From: Paludibacter sp.
Lineage (GTDB): Bacteria; Bacteroidota; Bacteroidia; Bacteroidales; Paludibacteraceae
Direction of reading: 5' to 3'
DNA length: 7,587 nucleotides
Assembly (NCBI GenBank): GCA_028705705.1
Contig: JAQWCZ010000096.1
Span: forward strand, 1-7,587
The position numbers and the translations under genes were made by a program. Below are positions 6,027-7,587 of this stretch, in pieces. The notes below the pieces were generated by a model, which was not told where the DNA came from, ran no database searches, and worked only from the letters and a program-made list of their open reading frames with translations. The number at the start of each line of letters is the position of its first letter. The stretch's first letter is position 1.

Positions 6027-7587
6027 TTAGTTTTCTAACAGTTCATTCATTTTTCGATTGAGTTCATCTTCCATTTTTTTACGTTTGGTAACGTCATTTA
6101 CCAACACGTGGCGTGCATTCCGGTTATCAAACAAAATAGGGGTAGAACTCAATTCAACATAAATAATCTCTTCATTTTTAGTAAGATGTCTTCTTCGTAT
6201 AAACTGATCTTTTTTTTCTTTAATTCCTGCAATTGATTTAACAAACTCAGGAATATCATCGGGGGGGCAAATATCAAAAAGTGTCATTGAAAGAAACTCT
6301 TTTCTTGAATAACCATAATGATTAATAGCGGCATTATTTACTTCTAAAAAAGTAAGTGAATCCATATCATAAATCCACATAGGTTGTGGATTATTCTCGA
6401 ATAAATAACGATATTTTTCTTCACTCACCCGCATAGCTTTTTCGGTTTGCATACGAACAAAGAAAAACCCAACCTGATTAGAAAAAAGTTCAACAATCTC
6501 ACTATTCTTGAATGCATCTCCTTTTTTAAATATCAACACAAAATCACCCAGAACCTGGTTGTTATTACTTGTTGAGACAATAATTATTTGTCCTGTATTA
6601 AACGTATTTTCGATGATCTGTATGACTGATTTAGGCAGAACTTTACCAACAATCTCCTGTAAGCTTGAAAATACCTGTATAGAAGTTCTTTCTTTAGATG
6701 TATTAATAAAAGGATCTGTTTTCCATTTCTTTTCAAGCAAATTAAAACCTAATATATTCAGGGAATTACGTACAAAATCATCTATTCCACTGACACTCCT
6801 GGTCATATACTCGGTTCCATTATTTACATATTCATTAAAAGTAACAAAACTGGCACCGGATATCTCCATCATCACATCCGTAATTTTGCTAAAATTAATG
6901 TCACCAGACTGAGCTTGAATAAAGTTGGTGCTTTCATCCAATACTTTTTTCAGCACATCTCTTTTTTCTTGTAATTTTTCCTGGGCAATTTTTTTCTCTG
7001 TTACATCATTAATAAGAATATGTATTGCTTTTCTATCATTCCAATTTAGTTGTACAGAAGTTGCCTCTATAAAAATTTCATCTCCATTTTTCTTTAAATG
7101 TCTGGCAAAATATTTCATCCGGCTTTTCTGTTGTATATCATGAAGATCTTTTTTTAATAAGTCAATTTCTTCCTTACACCGGATATCTTTAATTGTCATC
7201 GACAAGAATTCTTCTTTTGAATAACCATAATGCTCAATTGCAGCATCATTCACTTCAAGAAACCTCGTTGTAGCAATATCAAATATCCACATAGGTTCGG
7301 GATTGTGTTCAAACAGTAAACGATACTTTTCTCCGCTTTGGCGCAATTCTTCTACATATTGGCGACGCTTATAGATATTAACAAGTAATTGTGTAAATAC
7401 CTTAAAGAGTTGCTGTTCACTTTCAGAATATACATGATTTTCACGAATTGAATCAAAACTAACATAACCCAAACATTTGCCATTATCCATCATAGGTATG
7501 GCAATAACACTCTTTATGCCATATCCGGAAATAGCTTCGCGAACATTTTTTTGATCGTATTTATTGATATCATAAACAAAAACAACT
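6027..7587 (-). CDS. GAF-PAS-GAF-PAS sensor protein without transmitter domain (5' partial)
   Basis: The frame is open to the right edge of the window, so the ATG at 7493 is internal; 519 residues are visible. In order they are: the end of a GAF domain (1-75; SVIAIP, LGYVSFD), PAS 1 (about 84-201; YRLLFEHNPEPMWIFD, ending INDVTEKK), a GAF-like domain (about 216-381; GFNLLEKKW, FSSLQEIVGK, LGDFVLIFKKG, SNQVGFFF) and PAS 2 (about 387-506; YRYLFENNPQPMWIYD, ending VNDVTKRKK). It then stops after a short helix, KMEDELNRKMNELLEN. The two PAS domains are clearly duplicates of each other, sharing PMWI, FLEVN, HYGYS and EFLSMT. Where a histidine kinase DHp domain (HE/DxRTP) would be expected there is a stop codon, and the DNA beyond it is the convergent MscS gene, so no kinase follows. 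It is probably a cytoplasmic sensor binding small ligands or redox cofactors. It could act through partner proteins or be a remnant of a larger kinase. Ligands and partners are unknown, and its promoter lies outside the window. Confidence 0.9.
   Translation of the reverse strand, partial: VVFVYDINKYDQKNVREAISGYGIKSVIAIPMMDNGKCLGYVSFDSIRENHVYSESEQQLFKVFTQLLVNIYKRRQYVEELRQSGEKYRLLFEHNPEPMWIFDIATTRFLEVNDAAIEHYGYSKEEFLSMTIKDIRCKEEIDLLKKDLHDIQQKSRMKYFARHLKKNGDEIFIEATSVQLNWNDRKAIHILINDVTEKKIAQEKLQEKRDVLKKVLDESTNFIQAQSGDINFSKITDVMMEISGASFVTFNEYVNNGTEYMTRSVSGIDDFVRNSLNILGFNLLEKKWKTDPFINTSKERTSIQVFSSLQEIVGKVLPKSVIQIIENTFNTGQIIIVSTSNNNQVLGDFVLIFKKGDAFKNSEIVELFSNQVGFFFVRMQTEKAMRVSEEKYRYLFENNPQPMWIYDMDSLTFLEVNNAAINHYGYSRKEFLSMTLFDICPPDDIPEFVKSIAGIKEKKDQFIRRRHLTKNEEIIYVELSSTPILFDNRNARHVLVNDVTKRKKMEDELNRKMNELLEN

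Noticed and set aside
5800..6030. Forward open frame overlapping the end of the MscS gene as a frameshifted extension
   Set aside because: The MscS frame carries the PFKIGD and IFPNS motifs through to its own stop. The alternative frame shows no continuation of the MscS C-terminal domain, so there is no sign of a frameshift.
6005..6040. Bidirectional terminator between the convergent genes
   Set aside because: Only an imperfect 5-bp pairing (GAAAC with GTTTTC) is visible, with no GC-rich stem or T-run, so none is annotated.
6508..7143. Two forward open frames opposite the PAS/GAF sensor
   Set aside because: The reverse frame encodes clear PAS and GAF domains across the whole interval; the forward translations have no domain features.

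Overview
The window looks like a chromosomal stretch from a Bacteroidota bacterium, probably of the Bacteroidales/Marinilabiliales type. The evidence is AT-rich DNA, weak or absent Shine-Dalgarno sequences, a match to the Bacteroidota housekeeping promoter (TTTG-N20-TAnnTTTG), a CarboxypepD_reg-type TonB-dependent receptor next to a DUF4249 lipoprotein, and a GAF/PAS sensor of a style common in that phylum. No mobile element, CRISPR array, tRNA or rRNA was seen.

Layout. (1) Positions 1-1655 (+) hold the 3' end of a sensor histidine kinase overlapping a complete NtrC/AtoC-type response regulator (receiver, sigma-54 AAA+ and Fis domains). (2) Positions 1656-1919 are noncoding. They hold a 16-bp palindrome with nested repeats, a good intrinsic terminator, a perfect 8-bp inverted repeat and a strong sigma-54 (-24/-12) promoter match. 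(3) Positions 1920-5318 (+) are a tight three-gene set: a 73-residue winged-helix-like protein, a 773-residue TonB-dependent receptor and a DUF4249 lipoprotein. A perfect 12-bp stem terminator follows. (4) Positions 5463-6008 (+) encode a minimal MscS-type channel with its own housekeeping promoter. (5) Positions 6027-7587 (-) encode a convergent GAF-PAS-GAF-PAS sensor whose 5' end is outside the window and which stops after the last PAS without an output domain.

Working model (inference). The two-component system at the left end activates RNA polymerase-sigma-54 at the promoter near 1835-1850. This switches on the small protein and the receptor/lipoprotein pair, which would move or sense an unidentified ligand at the outer membrane. 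The observation most worth following is that an enhancer-binding regulator, candidate binding palindromes, a -24/-12 promoter and a TonB receptor-DUF4249 operon lie together in about 5 kb. The MscS gene and the PAS/GAF sensor look like separate transcription units. The individual protein families are known; the regulatory circuit is the part I cannot match to a described system.
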